DNA of 55,667 bases from Thermoanaerobaculia bacterium. GTDB lineage: Bacteria > Acidobacteriota > Thermoanaerobaculia > Gp7-AA8. The DNA is taken from NCBI GenBank assembly GCA_017883205.1, contig JADGNZ010000040.1:1-55667 (forward strand), written 5' to 3'. Each line of letters begins with the position of its first letter. Within the stretch, counting starts at the first letter, position 1. The notes below the pieces were generated by a model. It saw only the letters and a program-made list of their open reading frames with translations. It did not search any database and was not told the origin of the DNA. Made by a program: the position numbers and the translations under genes. This document shows, in pieces, positions 9,554 to 17,679 of this stretch.

Positions 9554-9950
9554 TCAATGCCGGCGAAGAATCGTTGTAACGGCGCCGAGGATCTGCATCG
9601 TCTTCTCCTCGGTGATGAGGGCCAGCCCTCGCGCGAGGAGAGCGCGGTCGCCGAGTTTTGCCCACCAGTGGCCGATGAAGGCCCGGCCTTCGGGCAGGAC
9701 GATCACAGTCTCAGCCGTGGCCGCTTGGCTCGGGTCCCGGCGCTCCACCATGAGCAGATCACTGCCTCGATGTCCATCTCGGGATGCCGGCGCGCGCGCG
9801 GAAAACGATTTCGCCAACATCGATCTTGCTCGTGGGAACGACGAGCCGTTCGCGGGTCGAGGTTTTGTTGAGTGGTACGCCTTGCGACAGATCTCCGGCC
9901 AGGTTGACGAACGTCGTTTGGCCCTCAGGGATCTTCCGTTTCTTCGCCAT
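9554..9950 (-). pseudogene. Frameshifted S24/LexA-C-terminal-like protein without catalytic residues
   Basis: The first 57 codons from ATG 9950 ('MAKKRKIPEGQTTFVNLAG' onward) run into a stop at 9759. The similarity continues in another frame to 9554: 'DLLMVERR', 'VIVLPEGRAFIGHW' and the closing 'ILGAVTTILRR', which follow the order of LexA/UmuD-type S24 domains. About two small indels near 9762-9790 would restore one reading frame through 'PEMDIEA'. The catalytic Ser of 'GDSM' and the Lys of 'TVKR' are not visible, so even the restored protein would not be a peptidase. It starts 3 bases after the upstream gene (9954-10433) and was probably its operon partner. The frameshift could also be a sequencing error. 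Confidence 0.45.
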
Positions 9951-9953
9951 GCC

Positions 9954-10433
9954 TCAGCACTCCTCACGGTCTGGAAACTCGAATGCTTCGCGGAATGCCG
10001 GGTCGCTGCAGAGCCGCTGCACCCTGTCCATGTCCATGAAGAGGTCGAGCAGCCGCGCGACGTAGGACTCGACCGTGAGCGTCGCGCTTTCGGGAGAGTC
10101 CGCGCGCATCCCGGCGACGATGTGCTCGAGCGCGATCAGCAGGTACGCAGGGATACGCCAGTGCACGAGCGACACGCGGAGCAGCTTCGGAAATCCTTCG
10201 ATCGTGCCCACGGCCGCATCGAGATCGGCGGGCGTCCATGTCCGCTGCACGAGCGCGGCAACCTCCGTCCATGGGATAGGGTCGCCCGCGACAGCGCGCT
10301 CCGGATTCTCGATCTGGGTGAGCAGCCACGACGGATCGGCGCGCACGATCAGTGCGGCGTCACGGAAGCTCACGGGTAGACGTTCGCGAAAGAACTGCCG
10401 CACTCGCGCCACGGCGAGGTCGTCGAGAGGCAC
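9954..10433 (-). CDS. Hypothetical protein, duplicated at 15.4-15.9 kb
   Basis: 159 residues from a GTG at 10433. I do not recognise the family. The N-terminal half ('VSFRDAALIVRADPSWLL', 'WTEVAALVQRTW') could be an HTH-like region, and the second half ('VSLVHWRIPAYLLIALEHIV', 'TVESYVARLLDLFMDMD') resembles RHH-like or antitoxin segments in pattern only. A second copy, truncated after residue about 115, lies at 15354-15875 with roughly 85% identity over the shared part, including about 130 bp of upstream DNA. Conservation of the promoter region with its palindrome suggests an autoregulated DNA-binding protein. Gene reality is good; function unknown. Confidence 0.6.
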   Translation of the reverse strand: MPLDDLAVARVRQFFRERLPVSFRDAALIVRADPSWLLTQIENPERAVAGDPIPWTEVAALVQRTWTPADLDAAVGTIEGFPKLLRVSLVHWRIPAYLLIALEHIVAGMRADSPESATLTVESYVARLLDLFMDMDRVQRLCSDPAFREAFEFPDREEC

Positions 10434-10590
10434 GCCCTCACATTGAAGGAGAGCGGAAATGTGCGGGCAGTCCTACCTCACGCGAAAGCAGTCGCCAATA
10501 GGTTGCGCGCAACCGGGGCGTTGTCGATCGGTTCGAACCATGGGTGCTGGTTTTTGAAGCATCGATGGCCGGCCGAGATCCTTCTACTCG
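10091..10590. repeat. Segmental duplication, copy 1 (partner 15530-16015)
   Basis: This segment holds the 5' two thirds of the 9954-10433 gene plus about 150 bp upstream, and matches 15530-16015 with scattered substitutions and small indels. Shared landmarks are 'cattgaaggagagcgg', the tract around 'cagtcctacctcac', and the palindrome GGTTGCGCGCAACC. The stretch 10434-10707 contains no other gene that I can support. A short plus-strand frame beginning MC-Q-SYLT (ATG 10459, AAGGAG upstream) is also partly kept in the other copy. Confidence 0.8.
10501..10514. promoter_or_regulatory. Perfect 14-bp palindrome, putative operator
   Basis: GGTTGCGCGCAACC lies 68 bp upstream of the GTG start of the 9954-10433 gene. 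The same 14 bases occur unchanged upstream of the duplicate gene (15935-15948) although neighbouring bases differ. An operator read by the gene product or by another regulator is the simplest explanation. Confidence 0.5.
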
Positions 10591-10707
10591 ACCTCTCCGC
10601 CGCAAGCCGTGGCCACCTCGTCGAGATCTCCGTTCTGCGCCAGCTCCGCACCCTCGGCGACCTCCTCGCCCACGCGCAAGAGCGATAGAATCCTGCTTGG
10701 TCCGGAC

Positions 10708-13461
10708 TCATGGGAGAGAAACGACGACATCTTCGTTCCCAGCATTGAGACCTCGCTCGTAAACCGTACCCCCCACACCGACTCTAAGCTTGTATGAGCC
10801 GGGCGCGAGCCTTCCCAGAACCAAGCTGCCGTTTGCAGTTGGAAGACGCATGCCGACGCCGGCACCGCTCAGGTAGGCGGCAATGTCAACACCCGATTCG
10901 GAAAAGACGTTCAGAAAATCAAGAGGTTTTGCACTGCACTCCGGCGAACTGCACACAAGACGGACACGGGCTCCCGGCGTAAGCATTCGCGAATACGCGG
11001 CGGGTGTGTCGCCATTGACGGTGGTAGCCTGCGAGGCACCGGCACCGTAGTATGCATCGGACCAGACGGCGAAATACTGGCCGGCGGGAAGGTCGTCAAA
11101 TTCGCGAACGCCACCGGAATCCGTCGGCAACGAGCGCACCATGAGGCCCGCGCCATCCAGCAATGTAACCGGAACATATTCGGCCGCCGAACCTCCGCTC
11201 CGCGTGAGCGTCACCATCAGTGACCCTGAAGTTCCTGGCGTCAGCGCAATTCGCATCGGCGTCGCAGGTGATCCTTCTACAATGCCGATACCCGGAATGC
11301 TTCGGGCGCGGTACCCCGCTGCCCGCGTCAGGATCGCGTAGCTTCCGCTTTCCAGGTCTGTAAATTCGAATCCCCCGCCTTCGGTTGAGGTGGCGCTTGC
11401 CGCGGACTCTCCATTTTGCGTGATCAACTTCAGCTGAACGCCGGCGACGGTCGCGCCGTCCTGGTCAACCACAAGTCCATCGAGATTCGTGCCCCCTAAG
11501 TCGACAGTCGCGTTGTACTCGGCTGTATCGGGTACCGTGAGTTGCCGTTCCCACACATGTCCGTCCTCGCTGCGATACGTCGCTGTCATCACGCCGGGCA
11601 TTGCATGGTCGGAGGCGAATTCGCCGGAACCGCTGACGTCGAGCAACATCATCGAACCAGATGCACCAAATGCCATGACGGTTCCCGAGGCAATCCCACC
11701 GCCATGTAGAATGATTTTCCCTTGCCGTTCGGATGGGTCGAGCTGTTCTACGATTGAAAGAGTTCCGCCTGAAACCGGCTTTCCACCGTGACGAATCACG
11801 CCCGTCACGCGCACCGCGGGAATCTCCAAGTCGAGTGTTTTCTGGCGTTCCCCATCGCTGATTTCGAAGGGCTGCGAGAGGAGAAGACGATCCGATGAAA
11901 CACGGACGATATAACGACCCGCAGGCAGACGAACTCCCCCGAAGTTACCGTTATTGGCACTCGTCGTTTCTTTTAATGGCGTCGCGCTCTCGGCCGCCTC
12001 GTCGAAAAAACGCACTTGCAGTGACGGTTGTGCCACGCCGGCCCGGCTTACGACTTGTCCGCTCACATCTATTCCATCACCGATAGCGATTTGACCAAAT
12101 TGCCGGATCTCCTCGGCGCTTAGAGAAAGTGGCTTGAACCACATGGGATACGCCGAGGTCTGAACGCGCAGCAAATACGAACCTTCGGTCGCACCGCTTA
12201 CGATGAACTCGCCGTCGGCGTTCGTGATCGCCCGGATGGCTTTTCGATATCGCAGCTCGCGGAATTCCGAGACGCCGGACGGCTGGAGCTCGACAGTGGC
12301 GCCAGCAACCGGCGCTGCGGTCTTCGCGTCGATCAGAGTGCCAGCGGCGCCACTTCCTGTGCGTATGAGAACTCGTCCGAGATCGGCGTAAGTCCGCGGC
12401 GGAACATACACGTCCGCGACTCTTTGCGGCTCGAAGTTCTCAGCATCAAACCGAAATGAATAAGTGCCTGGTGCCGGCAAGTCCATGCGAAACCTGCCCT
12501 TGTCGATCGTCACTTGTGCCGGAGTAGCTTGAGTCGCTCCGTCGGCAGATCTAGTTTCGATCCACATCGTGAGATGCTCCAGCGGCTCCCGGCCGGCGAA
12601 ATCAACAAGCCCTGAAACACCCTCGCCGCGGTAGAGCCGGACTTCGATGTTCCCGGCATCCTTTTGCGTCAGCGCATCGATTCGGCGTGTATGAAAGCCG
12701 GCCGCGCTGATGTTGAAGGATGCCGGTAGAGCTCGAGCAACGATTTCGAACCGGCCCGACTCTCGGCTTTCGCTCGTTGGCGACGGCGCATTGCCACGCT
12801 CTTCGACTCGCGCGCCCCCGACAGGTAAGCCTTTTTCGTCAATGACTTGCCCGCGCACGACGGCCCCGGGTTGAAGTCGAGCCTCGAGGACCTCGCCGGG
12901 TTTTCGCTGTGCCGTCCATGGAAGGAAGCCGTCCACGTCGAGGCGCACAGAAACCTCAGACGCGGGCAGGCCACCGATGGTGAAGTCGCCGTTCTCATTT
13001 ACAGCACCGTCGCGTTCGAAGCGGAAGGTCTGTTTTCTATTCGTCAAGTCGATCGCCGCGGTGGCATGCACTGTTGCTTGCTTCATTACCTCCGGCGTTA
13101 GGTGCCGGGGCGATGCGATATGACCCCTTACGGACAATCCCGATCGCAGGACCACCTGCTTCAAGGGACTGCCATCGAGCTCTTGGAGCAGCGGCTCGAA
13201 TTGCCGCGCATCAACCGTGACGAGCGCACCGGCGAGTCTCGGAACTGAACAGTTTGCCCATCCCTTTTCCGAAGTTCTGGCTTCGCATAGCGGAACCAGG
13301 CGACTCGCTAAATCGTTCGGCCCGGAAGGAGGCATCCAGACACGTACGACGGCATTCGCGACTGCATGATCGGTCGCGTCGAGTACCCGGAGGCCCGAGG
13401 GGGGCGCGGCTGGGTGAATGCTGAAGAGGAGGGCTAACGCGATTGAGACGGCAGGCAGCAT
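10708..13461 (-). CDS. Secreted protein with repeated carboxypeptidase-regulatory-like (CarboxypepD_reg) domains
   Basis: 917 residues, with an excellent start: GGAGGA seven bases before the ATG at 13461. A signal peptide ('AVSIALALLFSIHPA') is followed by a string of beta-sandwich modules of the CarboxypepD_reg/Cna-B type, recognisable from repeats such as 'VRGQVIDEKGLPVGGARV', 'GRFEIVARALP', 'AGTLIDAKTAAPVAGATV', 'NADGEFIVSGATEGSYLLRV' and 'LDGLVVDQDGATVAGVQL'. There is no catalytic domain or TonB plug. Such modules are stabilising, possibly surface or periplasmic adhesion units. It is the last gene of a minus operon (15286 to 10708), 12 bp after the thioredoxin-like gene. Domain type is secure; role unknown. 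Confidence 0.85.
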   Translation of the reverse strand: MLPAVSIALALLFSIHPAAPPSGLRVLDATDHAVANAVVRVWMPPSGPNDLASRLVPLCEARTSEKGWANCSVPRLAGALVTVDARQFEPLLQELDGSPLKQVVLRSGLSVRGHIASPRHLTPEVMKQATVHATAAIDLTNRKQTFRFERDGAVNENGDFTIGGLPASEVSVRLDVDGFLPWTAQRKPGEVLEARLQPGAVVRGQVIDEKGLPVGGARVEERGNAPSPTSESRESGRFEIVARALPASFNISAAGFHTRRIDALTQKDAGNIEVRLYRGEGVSGLVDFAGREPLEHLTMWIETRSADGATQATPAQVTIDKGRFRMDLPAPGTYSFRFDAENFEPQRVADVYVPPRTYADLGRVLIRTGSGAAGTLIDAKTAAPVAGATVELQPSGVSEFRELRYRKAIRAITNADGEFIVSGATEGSYLLRVQTSAYPMWFKPLSLSAEEIRQFGQIAIGDGIDVSGQVVSRAGVAQPSLQVRFFDEAAESATPLKETTSANNGNFGGVRLPAGRYIVRVSSDRLLLSQPFEISDGERQKTLDLEIPAVRVTGVIRHGGKPVSGGTLSIVEQLDPSERQGKIILHGGGIASGTVMAFGASGSMMLLDVSGSGEFASDHAMPGVMTATYRSEDGHVWERQLTVPDTAEYNATVDLGGTNLDGLVVDQDGATVAGVQLKLITQNGESAASATSTEGGGFEFTDLESGSYAILTRAAGYRARSIPGIGIVEGSPATPMRIALTPGTSGSLMVTLTRSGGSAAEYVPVTLLDGAGLMVRSLPTDSGGVREFDDLPAGQYFAVWSDAYYGAGASQATTVNGDTPAAYSRMLTPGARVRLVCSSPECSAKPLDFLNVFSESGVDIAAYLSGAGVGMRLPTANGSLVLGRLAPGSYKLRVGVGGTVYERGLNAGNEDVVVSLP

Positions 13462-13473
13462 TCGAACGTCCTC

Positions 13474-13980
13474 CTATCTTTTCGCAGCCAAGGCGCGCGC
13501 CTTTGCCCAACGCACTTCTTCGCCGAGGTTAGCAGCCTGAATAAGGTTCGGCGGAACTGTCTTCAACAGCAGGAGCCGGCCGCCGCGATCCCATGCTTCG
13601 ATACGGGGAAGCGGAGTCAGAGTAAGCTGCTGCTGGTAAGACGGCCGGTCCAGGTGCACGACTGACCCGGGCCATGCGACATCGAGCTTCTGCGCGACGT
13701 TGTCAGCGCCATCAGGCAAAACCAGCACCAGTTGAATATCCGGGCTGTCAATGGATGCTTGTGAAAGGGAGCGCAAAGCCGGCAGCTCACAAGGAACGCA
13801 GCCACTGACCTGAGGCCAGTACATCACTACCATCGATGCGCCAGACCATCGACTTTGGTTCAGAGCAAGATCGCGGCAAGACGGAAAAACTCCAGCGCGT
13901 GCGTCCGGCGCGCTCCCTTGACATGCTCCGGACAAGAGCATTAGAAACGTGCCTGAGACAAGGCAAATCAGCGGGCGCAT
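13474..13980 (-). CDS. Thioredoxin-like lipoprotein
   Basis: 168 residues from ATG 13980. A lipoprotein signal with lipobox LSGAC (Cys20) precedes a thioredoxin/TlpA-type fold: 'SMVVMYWPQVSGCVPCELPAL' has the redox pair Cys61-x-x-Cys64, and 'LTLTPLPRIEAWD' supplies the cis-proline (TPLP) that is expected near residue 130. It would work in the periplasm, anchored to a membrane, reducing or oxidising disulfides. Its start overlaps the end of the upstream beta-propeller gene by 13 bases. The first gene of the same operon encodes an exported peptide with eight cysteines, a plausible substrate. Longer starts upstream read in the wrong context and are rejected. Confidence 0.8.
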   Translation of the reverse strand: MRPLICLVSGTFLMLLSGACQGSAPDARAGVFPSCRDLALNQSRWSGASMVVMYWPQVSGCVPCELPALRSLSQASIDSPDIQLVLVLPDGADNVAQKLDVAWPGSVVHLDRPSYQQQLTLTPLPRIEAWDRGGRLLLLKTVPPNLIQAANLGEEVRWAKARALAAKR

Positions 13981-15044
13981 AGCTCTTTGGGAGATTCCAC
14001 GCTGCCGCCGGCGGCGTGTAGCGCGTTCAAGGCAGTGACCGGCACGAGAATGACATTGCCGGGTGCAAAACGCTCGTCTGCGAGGAACGGCCCCTTCTCC
14101 ACGATGGCGAGCCACTTGTTTCCCGCAGCCACCTCCACGTGCTCCGAGGACGTCGGCAGATTGAGAATCGCAACGGTCTTTTGCTGCAGGGGATCGTATT
14201 CCGCGAGCAGCCACCTCCGCCGCCCGGCCGCTACGTCGCGAAGCAGCACGTAGAGGCGGTCGCCTGCCACAAGTAATCCGGAGACGCTCTTTGTCCGTGC
14301 CAATGCCGCGTACAGGATCGCCATCGAACTTCGGCCATGACTCTCCGGCAGAGGTGGTAGGCGACCGAAACCGGGGGGCAGTCCCTGCAGAAGTCGCAGT
14401 CGCCGTCCGTCGACCTCGAAGACTCCGTAGGAAGGCTCAAATGCCAAGAAGTACGTGCGCTGACCGGCCCTCACCACGTAATCGCTTTCGAGAAGATATG
14501 GCTCCCTTGCCGCGCCGCCTGGCATCTCCTTGAGGAATTCGAACTTCAGCGGATCGCCCCAGGAAACTCTGAAAAGACCAGTCTTCCACGGCGCGTTCGG
14601 TGCGCGAAGATCGCCGTAGGCAACGAGGCCGCCCTCGGTTGGAGCCCAGTTAAAAGGAGCGGCATCCCATGCGAGGGGAGGGTCTCCGCCAATATTGAAC
14701 GCCCGGGTTGGCGCCAGAGCTTGGTTGAGAAGGACGAATCGACTCCCTCCGTCCATGATCACGTAGCCGGAGGGAGTCGAAACGATTGCGTTCGGCCTCG
14801 AAAAATCGAGTTGGTCCTGGCCAGGCCTGATGATGGACCGTTCACGGTCACCCGAGAGCGAGTAGGATTCGATCTCCCCCGCCACAACGTCGACGAGAAG
14901 AAGGTGGTCGCCTGAAGCGTTCCACGCCGGTCTGTTGAAGATGCGCGGCGCCGGATTGAATTTTATGGTCCGGCACTGGTTAGCGTACGCGGACACCGCG
15001 ATCGACAGCACAGCTGCGAATGACGCGATTGTCCGCATACGCAT
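13968..15044 (-). CDS. Exported beta-propeller-like protein
   Basis: 358 residues from ATG 15044; a second ATG at 15038 is equally possible. After a signal peptide ('TIASFAAVLSIAVSAYA') the protein shows repeated blades of the six-bladed propeller/NHL type: 'PAWNASGDHLLLVDVVAGEI', 'GYVIMDGGSRFVLLNQ', 'VAGDRLYVLLRDVAAG', 'WLLAEYDPLQQKTVAILNLP'. Such proteins are common beside TlpA-like and small Cys-rich exported peptides. It has no catalytic motif that I can see. It is the second gene of the operon, 26 bp after the Cys-rich gene, and it overlaps the thioredoxin gene. Fold is moderately sure; the ligand is unknown. Confidence 0.7.
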   Translation of the reverse strand: MRMRTIASFAAVLSIAVSAYANQCRTIKFNPAPRIFNRPAWNASGDHLLLVDVVAGEIESYSLSGDRERSIIRPGQDQLDFSRPNAIVSTPSGYVIMDGGSRFVLLNQALAPTRAFNIGGDPPLAWDAAPFNWAPTEGGLVAYGDLRAPNAPWKTGLFRVSWGDPLKFEFLKEMPGGAAREPYLLESDYVVRAGQRTYFLAFEPSYGVFEVDGRRLRLLQGLPPGFGRLPPLPESHGRSSMAILYAALARTKSVSGLLVAGDRLYVLLRDVAAGRRRWLLAEYDPLQQKTVAILNLPTSSEHVEVAAGNKWLAIVEKGPFLADERFAPGNVILVPVTALNALHAAGGSVESPKELCAR

Positions 15045-15070
15045 ACCAATTTCAAGGCGAACCGCGACCA

Positions 15071-15286
15071 TCAATTCGCGCAGGCAGTGCAGCTTGAGCA
15101 GTCCGCCGCGCTTCCGCAGCACGTCATTGCGGACGCATTCCATGTACCGCTGCGACACGTGCCACAAGGTGGATCTGTGCAGCCTACGGCATTTGCGGTT
15201 CCAACGATTCCCGACGTGACCGGAATGGCCAGCGCGAGGAACGCAATGAGCCCAAGGAGCCGTTTTACGGTTCGAATTCTACGCAT
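15071..15286 (-). CDS. Small exported Cys-rich peptide
   Basis: 71 residues; GGGAGG lies six bases before the ATG at 15286. A standard signal peptide ends near 'GTANA', leaving about 39 residues with eight cysteines arranged C-x4-C-x2-C-x11-CC-x5-C-x2-C-x2-C. The mature part is small and rich in Ser, Thr, Gly and Ala. It leads an operon with a beta-propeller, a thioredoxin-like lipoprotein and a large modular surface protein. It may be an exported disulfide-stabilised peptide or a metal-binding peptide; I know no family for it. The strong ribosome site, signal peptide and promoter make the gene convincing. Confidence 0.75.
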   Translation of the reverse strand: MRRIRTVKRLLGLIAFLALAIPVTSGIVGTANAVGCTDPPCGTCRSGTWNASAMTCCGSAADCSSCTACAN

Positions 15287-15312
15287 TCTATCCTCCCTTA
15301 AGGTGTCCGCCT

Positions 15313-15341
15313 AACTTAGTGCCGCGTGCGGCTATTGTCAA
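15313..15341 (-). promoter_or_regulatory. Putative sigma-70-type promoter for the Cys-rich peptide operon
   Basis: On the minus strand TTGACA (15336-15341) is followed after 17 bases by TAAGTT (15313-15318), about 30 bp before the ATG at 15286. The -35 box is perfect, the -10 box weak. The -35 sits inside the palindrome TATTGACAATA. Confidence 0.5.
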
Positions 15342-15353
15342 TAGAGAATTCCA

Positions 15354-15875
15354 TCACGCCGATTTTCGCCTTCCTCGATACGATTGCCGCATAAAGCTCG
15401 CCGAGCGAACTCTCTTTGCGACTCTCATCGGTCCCTTCTGCAATGCAAAACCGGTCTTTCGTCCGCCTGGTCGATCGTTTCGCGAACACGCGGAGACCAA
15501 AGGTGTGACCCCTTCCATGTCCCGCTCGGGAGAGTCCGCGCGCATCGCGGCGACGATGTGCTCCAGCGCGATCAGCAGGTACGCAGGGAGACGCCAGTGC
15601 ACGAGCGACACGCGGAGCAGCCTCGGAAATCCTTCGATCGTGCCCGCGGCCGCATCGAGATCGGCGGGCGTCCATGTCCGCTGGACGATCGCGGCAACCT
15701 CCGGCCATGGGATTGCGCCGCCGGCGACAGCGCGCTCCGGATTCTCGATTTGTGTGAGCACCCACGCCGGGTCGGAGCGCGTGATCAGCGCTGCGTCACG
15801 GAGGCTCACAGCTACACGTTCGCAAAAGAACTGCCGCACTCGCGCCACGGCGAGGTCGTCGAGAGACACGCCCAC
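15354..15875 (-). pseudogene. Truncated copy of the 9954-10433 gene
   Basis: The first 110 or so residues ('SLDDLAVARVRQFF' to 'MRADSPE') match the 159-residue protein at 9954-10433. After 'RADSPER' the homology ends abruptly and the frame continues for about 60 codons of basic sequence unrelated to the other copy. The breakpoint lies near 15530, close to 'ggtgtgacccc', a string also seen near 668. The S24-like partner gene is missing. I read it as a duplicated segment whose C-terminus was lost; the N-terminal domain could still be made and might compete with the full-length protein. Confidence 0.6.
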
Positions 15876-16015
15876 ATTGAAGGAGAGCGGAAATGTGTTT
15901 GCAGTCCTACCTCACGGGAAAGCAGTCGCCAATAGGTTGCGCGCAACCGGCTGCGGCTTTGCCGACTTGCGGCTATCGGCGCTCGGTCTTGAAGCATCGG
16001 TGGACGGGCGAGATC
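15530..16015. repeat. Segmental duplication, copy 2 (partner 10091-10590)
   Basis: Same content as copy 1: the 5' two thirds of the unknown gene and its upstream region with the palindrome. The gap 15876-16177 holds only this upstream part and then about 160 bp in which I see no gene. Confidence 0.8.
15935..15948. promoter_or_regulatory. Perfect 14-bp palindrome, putative operator (copy 2)
   Basis: GGTTGCGCGCAACC, identical to 10501-10514, lies 60 bp upstream of the duplicated gene start. Confidence 0.5.
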
Positions 16016-16177
16016 AGTTCACGCGCTGAGCGATCGGTGTCCGCTTTCGCGATTCCAGCGCCAATCTCCCGGGAGAAAGAGGCAACTGCTACTTCCGCCG
16101 CATCTCGCCGGGCCGAGCGCGACGCGCCGGCGTCCGCGTCGATCTGCACGGGCGGACGTACGACCGCAAGCGCATCT

Positions 16178-16969
16178 TCATTGTTTTGTCTTTTCGCGCA
16201 CCTTCATCGCGTGTTTCTGCAAGTTTTCGATTGCAGCCGCATCGCCGGGACTTAGAGTCGTACGACGCCCTTCAGCGATGAGCGAGTCAAACGTTGCAAA
16301 TTCCCTCGTCCACTGTTCCTTCGGCAATTTTATGGCTTCTTTCACGACGGACAGTTGGAGGTTCGCCTTAGCCACCACATCCAGACCCGGAAGCAGTTGC
16401 GCCTCATGAAAACGCTGGATCGCCTCCGCGGGGTTATCTTGACGCGAGTAAAACAGCCCCACGCTGTTGAGAATCTCATGCGACTCGAGTCGATTCAGAT
16501 GTGAGGAGCGCATCGTTCGTTCAGCGTTGAGAAAGTGTCTTTCGGCTTCGACCGGGTTACCTGACTGGTCGTACGCTTTTCCGAGCCGCAACTCCACGCC
16601 CGGCTCCTGGTCCGTCTTGCTCGCTGCCGGCAAGGCCTCCAATAGGCCGTTGATCGCCAGAGGAAGGCCCCCAAACTCCGCGAGGAGGTCAGCTTGCATG
16701 ATTCCGCTTCTCACCACAGCACGTTTGTCATTCGGCCATAACTTGCGGACGATGACCAGATTGCCCATCGCCTCTGCGATCAGATCCTGCTTCTGCGGCG
16801 GCGGTGTACGCTCCAATTGCTGCCAGAGCCGTGAAGCCTGCGCGAGCTGCGCCTCGGCCGAGCTCGCGGGCGTCACAACCGATCTCGAAGCCGTCGACGA
16901 GGCAATAGCCGGAGCAACACCACCTGACATGACGACGAGTGATAGAAGTATCGATAATTGTTGTCTCAT
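16178..16969 (-). CDS. Exported TPR-like protein
   Basis: 263 residues with an N-terminal signal peptide ('LSILLSLVVMSGGVAPAIA'). The rest is alpha-helical with TPR-like helix pairs: 'LRLGKAYDQSGNPVEAERHFLNAE', then 'LNSVGLFYSRQDNPAEAIQRFHEA', both carrying the Gly/Ala/Tyr spacing of TPRs. It would act in the periplasm as a protein-interaction scaffold. It is the last gene of a three-gene operon and overlaps the previous stop by four bases. Confidence 0.7.
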   Translation of the reverse strand: MRQQLSILLSLVVMSGGVAPAIASSTASRSVVTPASSAEAQLAQASRLWQQLERTPPPQKQDLIAEAMGNLVIVRKLWPNDKRAVVRSGIMQADLLAEFGGLPLAINGLLEALPAASKTDQEPGVELRLGKAYDQSGNPVEAERHFLNAERTMRSSHLNRLESHEILNSVGLFYSRQDNPAEAIQRFHEAQLLPGLDVVAKANLQLSVVKEAIKLPKEQWTREFATFDSLIAEGRRTTLSPGDAAAIENLQKHAMKVREKTKQ

Positions 16970-17679
16970 GGGTTTACCAGAATTCCTTTCTTCTCCGGCA
17001 TCTCGAAAGCGGAGTCGATAATTCGCATGTGTATCGCCCCTGCGATCTCGGACCAGAACCTTTCCTCGGCAACATCGAAGGAGACGTGCTCATTCGCGGA
17101 ACGCTTTGTGACGATCGTTTGCAGGTGTTGCAGGATAAATCGACGGGTCAGGTAGACCCGGCCTGACTCCTCACTTGTGGCAAAATAATCGATCGCGGCT
17201 GCCCTTTCGGCATCTCTGATCGTCGGAAAGTGGGCCAGTTCCCATTCAAGTTCCTTTGCCGTTACACCGTCTTTCGCCAGCTCGGGCACAACCAGCCCGG
17301 GATCCTTACCGCGCCGAACCTCCAACGCAGCCACCGCCAGAGCATGAAAATGTAGCGCCGCACCAGCGAAGTGATCCTTCTCCGACGCTACCTGACGGGT
17401 TACCATTGCCTGCTCTTCGTCCGTGAGCACGACGGTATAAGTCTTCGCCGCCGCAGTAATCCACTGCTCTTGGAGACGCCTTGTGAGTTGCCGCTGCTCG
17501 CGCGCGTGACACTCCATTGCGCTCAGAGCGGGATCGATGCACTCGACTACTCTGTAGTGCACGGCCCCAATTTCACTCTGCGCAATCACCCGGTCGGGGT
17601 TGGCGTTATCTGCGGCAAGCGCGAACAAGACCGGGAGCGAGCCACTTATGATCAAAGCGATCATGCTGCGAGGAATCAT
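16966..17679 (-). CDS. Exported hypothetical protein (SurA/foldase-like pattern)
   Basis: 237 residues with a signal peptide ('MIALIISGSLPVLFALAA'). The body is helical and charged ('REQRQLTRRLQEQWITAAAK', 'LTDEEQAMVTRQVASEKDHF', 'TRRFILQHLQTIVTKRSANE'), a pattern seen in the N- and C-terminal helical parts of SurA/PpiC-type foldases, but there is no rotamase domain. Four-base overlaps join it to both neighbours, so it belongs with the 17676-18677 and 16178-16969 genes in one envelope operon. The chaperone idea is only a resemblance. Confidence 0.6.
   Translation of the reverse strand: MIPRSMIALIISGSLPVLFALAADNANPDRVIAQSEIGAVHYRVVECIDPALSAMECHAREQRQLTRRLQEQWITAAAKTYTVVLTDEEQAMVTRQVASEKDHFAGAALHFHALAVAALEVRRGKDPGLVVPELAKDGVTAKELEWELAHFPTIRDAERAAAIDYFATSEESGRVYLTRRFILQHLQTIVTKRSANEHVSFDVAEERFWSEIAGAIHMRIIDSAFEMPEKKGILVNP

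Noticed and set aside
10459-10554. Short plus frame starting MCGQSYL, reminiscent of the MCGR start of SRAP/YedK proteins, with a similar start in the second copy (15893)
   Set aside because: The frames stop or diverge within about 30 codons and lack all other SRAP motifs. Similarity is explained by the DNA duplication.
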